Of a stretch of DNA of 20,894 nt, positions 20,789 to 20,894 are shown piece by piece (position 1 is the first letter of the stretch; each line of letters begins with the position of its first letter). Under the pieces are notes generated by a model. That model saw nothing but the letters and a program-made list of their open reading frames with translations, searched no databases and had not been told where the DNA came from. A program made the position numbers and the translations under genes. The DNA is taken from NCBI GenBank assembly GCA_030606505.1, contig JAUWGI010000003.1:1-20894 (forward strand), in the 5' to 3' direction. This DNA is from Deltaproteobacteria bacterium (lineage in GTDB: Bacteria > Chloroflexota > Dehalococcoidia > Dehalococcoidales > BS750m-G39).

Positions 20789-20894
20789 TTTGGACTACGC
20801 CTCCTCTTTATCTCTTTAGTATCTATGTCAAACAGGTCAAACTCAAACGGGTCGAGGACTTTAACCCCCTCGACCTCGGGCGGCATCTCAAACG
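20785..20894 (-). CDS. C-terminal end of an unidentified protein (5' end outside window)
   Basis: A reading frame enters from the right edge on the minus strand (first full codon 20890-20892) and ends at TGA 20785-20787, overlapping the CoxG-like ATG. It gives 35 residues, FEMPPEVEGVKVLDPFEF followed by an acidic-hydrophobic stretch and a basic end KRRRSPK. The 4-base overlap and the CoxG ribosome site inside it make it very likely that this is the preceding gene of the hydroxylase operon. The fragment is too short to assign. It matches none of the hydroxylase subunits already present. Confidence 0.7.
   Translation of the reverse strand, partial: FEMPPEVEGVKVLDPFEFDLFDIDTKEIKRRRSPK

Overview
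The window looks like bacterial chromosome from a moderately GC-rich, probably anaerobic lineage. My best guess is Chloroflexota (Dehalococcoidia-like). The guess rests on the gene mix: a DUF5679 zinc-ribbon mini-protein, a DUF1616 membrane protein, a CoxG/M/S/L-type molybdenum hydroxylase cluster and a geranylgeranyl-reductase-like flavoprotein, together with frequent TTG/GTG starts. It is an inference, because there is no rRNA or marker gene in view. I saw no tRNA, rRNA, CRISPR array, transposase or phage gene.

Layout. (1) Positions 3-2668, plus strand: a two-component signalling operon with the C-terminal part of a PAS-linked histidine kinase, a single-domain receiver, a receiver/HD-GYP protein and a second single-domain receiver. 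(2) 2691-4598, minus strand: a long Ala/Glu/Lys-rich coiled-coil protein with its own promoter and intrinsic terminator, then a SAM methyltransferase. (3) 4689-4882, plus strand: a 45-residue DUF5679 zinc-ribbon protein behind a good sigma-70-type promoter. (4) 4979-7265, minus strand: a GT-C/ArnT-like membrane glycosyltransferase followed by a DUF1616 membrane protein. (5) 7266-7811: a gene-free stretch of about 545 bp. It is made of G-rich repeats, including two 44-bp direct repeats that each join a small hairpin to a perfect four-tract G-quadruplex motif. (6) 7812-11339, plus strand: a tightly overlapping operon of a sugar nucleotidyltransferase, two tandem paralogous methyltransferase-like proteins without a glycine-rich motif I, and a Glu/Leu-dehydrogenase-family protein. 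(7) 11346-15153, minus strand: a polysaccharide flippase, two family-2 glycosyltransferases and a GNAT-like protein. (8) 15191-20894, minus strand: a molybdenum hydroxylase cluster (CoxG-like, FAD, 2Fe-2S and molybdopterin subunits) followed by a zinc-finger mini-protein and a geranylgeranyl-reductase-family flavoprotein. The tail of an unidentified gene lies at the right edge.

How the genes may work together. Regions 4, 6 and 7 together resemble a surface-glycan or lipid-linked-sugar locus: nucleotide-sugar activation, glycosyl transfer from nucleotide- or polyprenyl-linked donors, sugar modification and export. The isoprenoid reductase could saturate a polyprenyl carrier or quinone. The molybdenum hydroxylase carries the generic AMRGFGAPQ active-site loop and not the Cys-containing CO-dehydrogenase loop. 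It is therefore more likely to hydroxylate or dehydroxylate an aromatic or N-heterocyclic compound than to oxidise CO. The features most worth follow-up are the G-quadruplex repeat block, the Gly-less tandem methyltransferase pair with its dehydrogenase partner, a probable AUU start codon, and two promoters placed so close to start codons that the mRNAs should be leaderless or nearly so.
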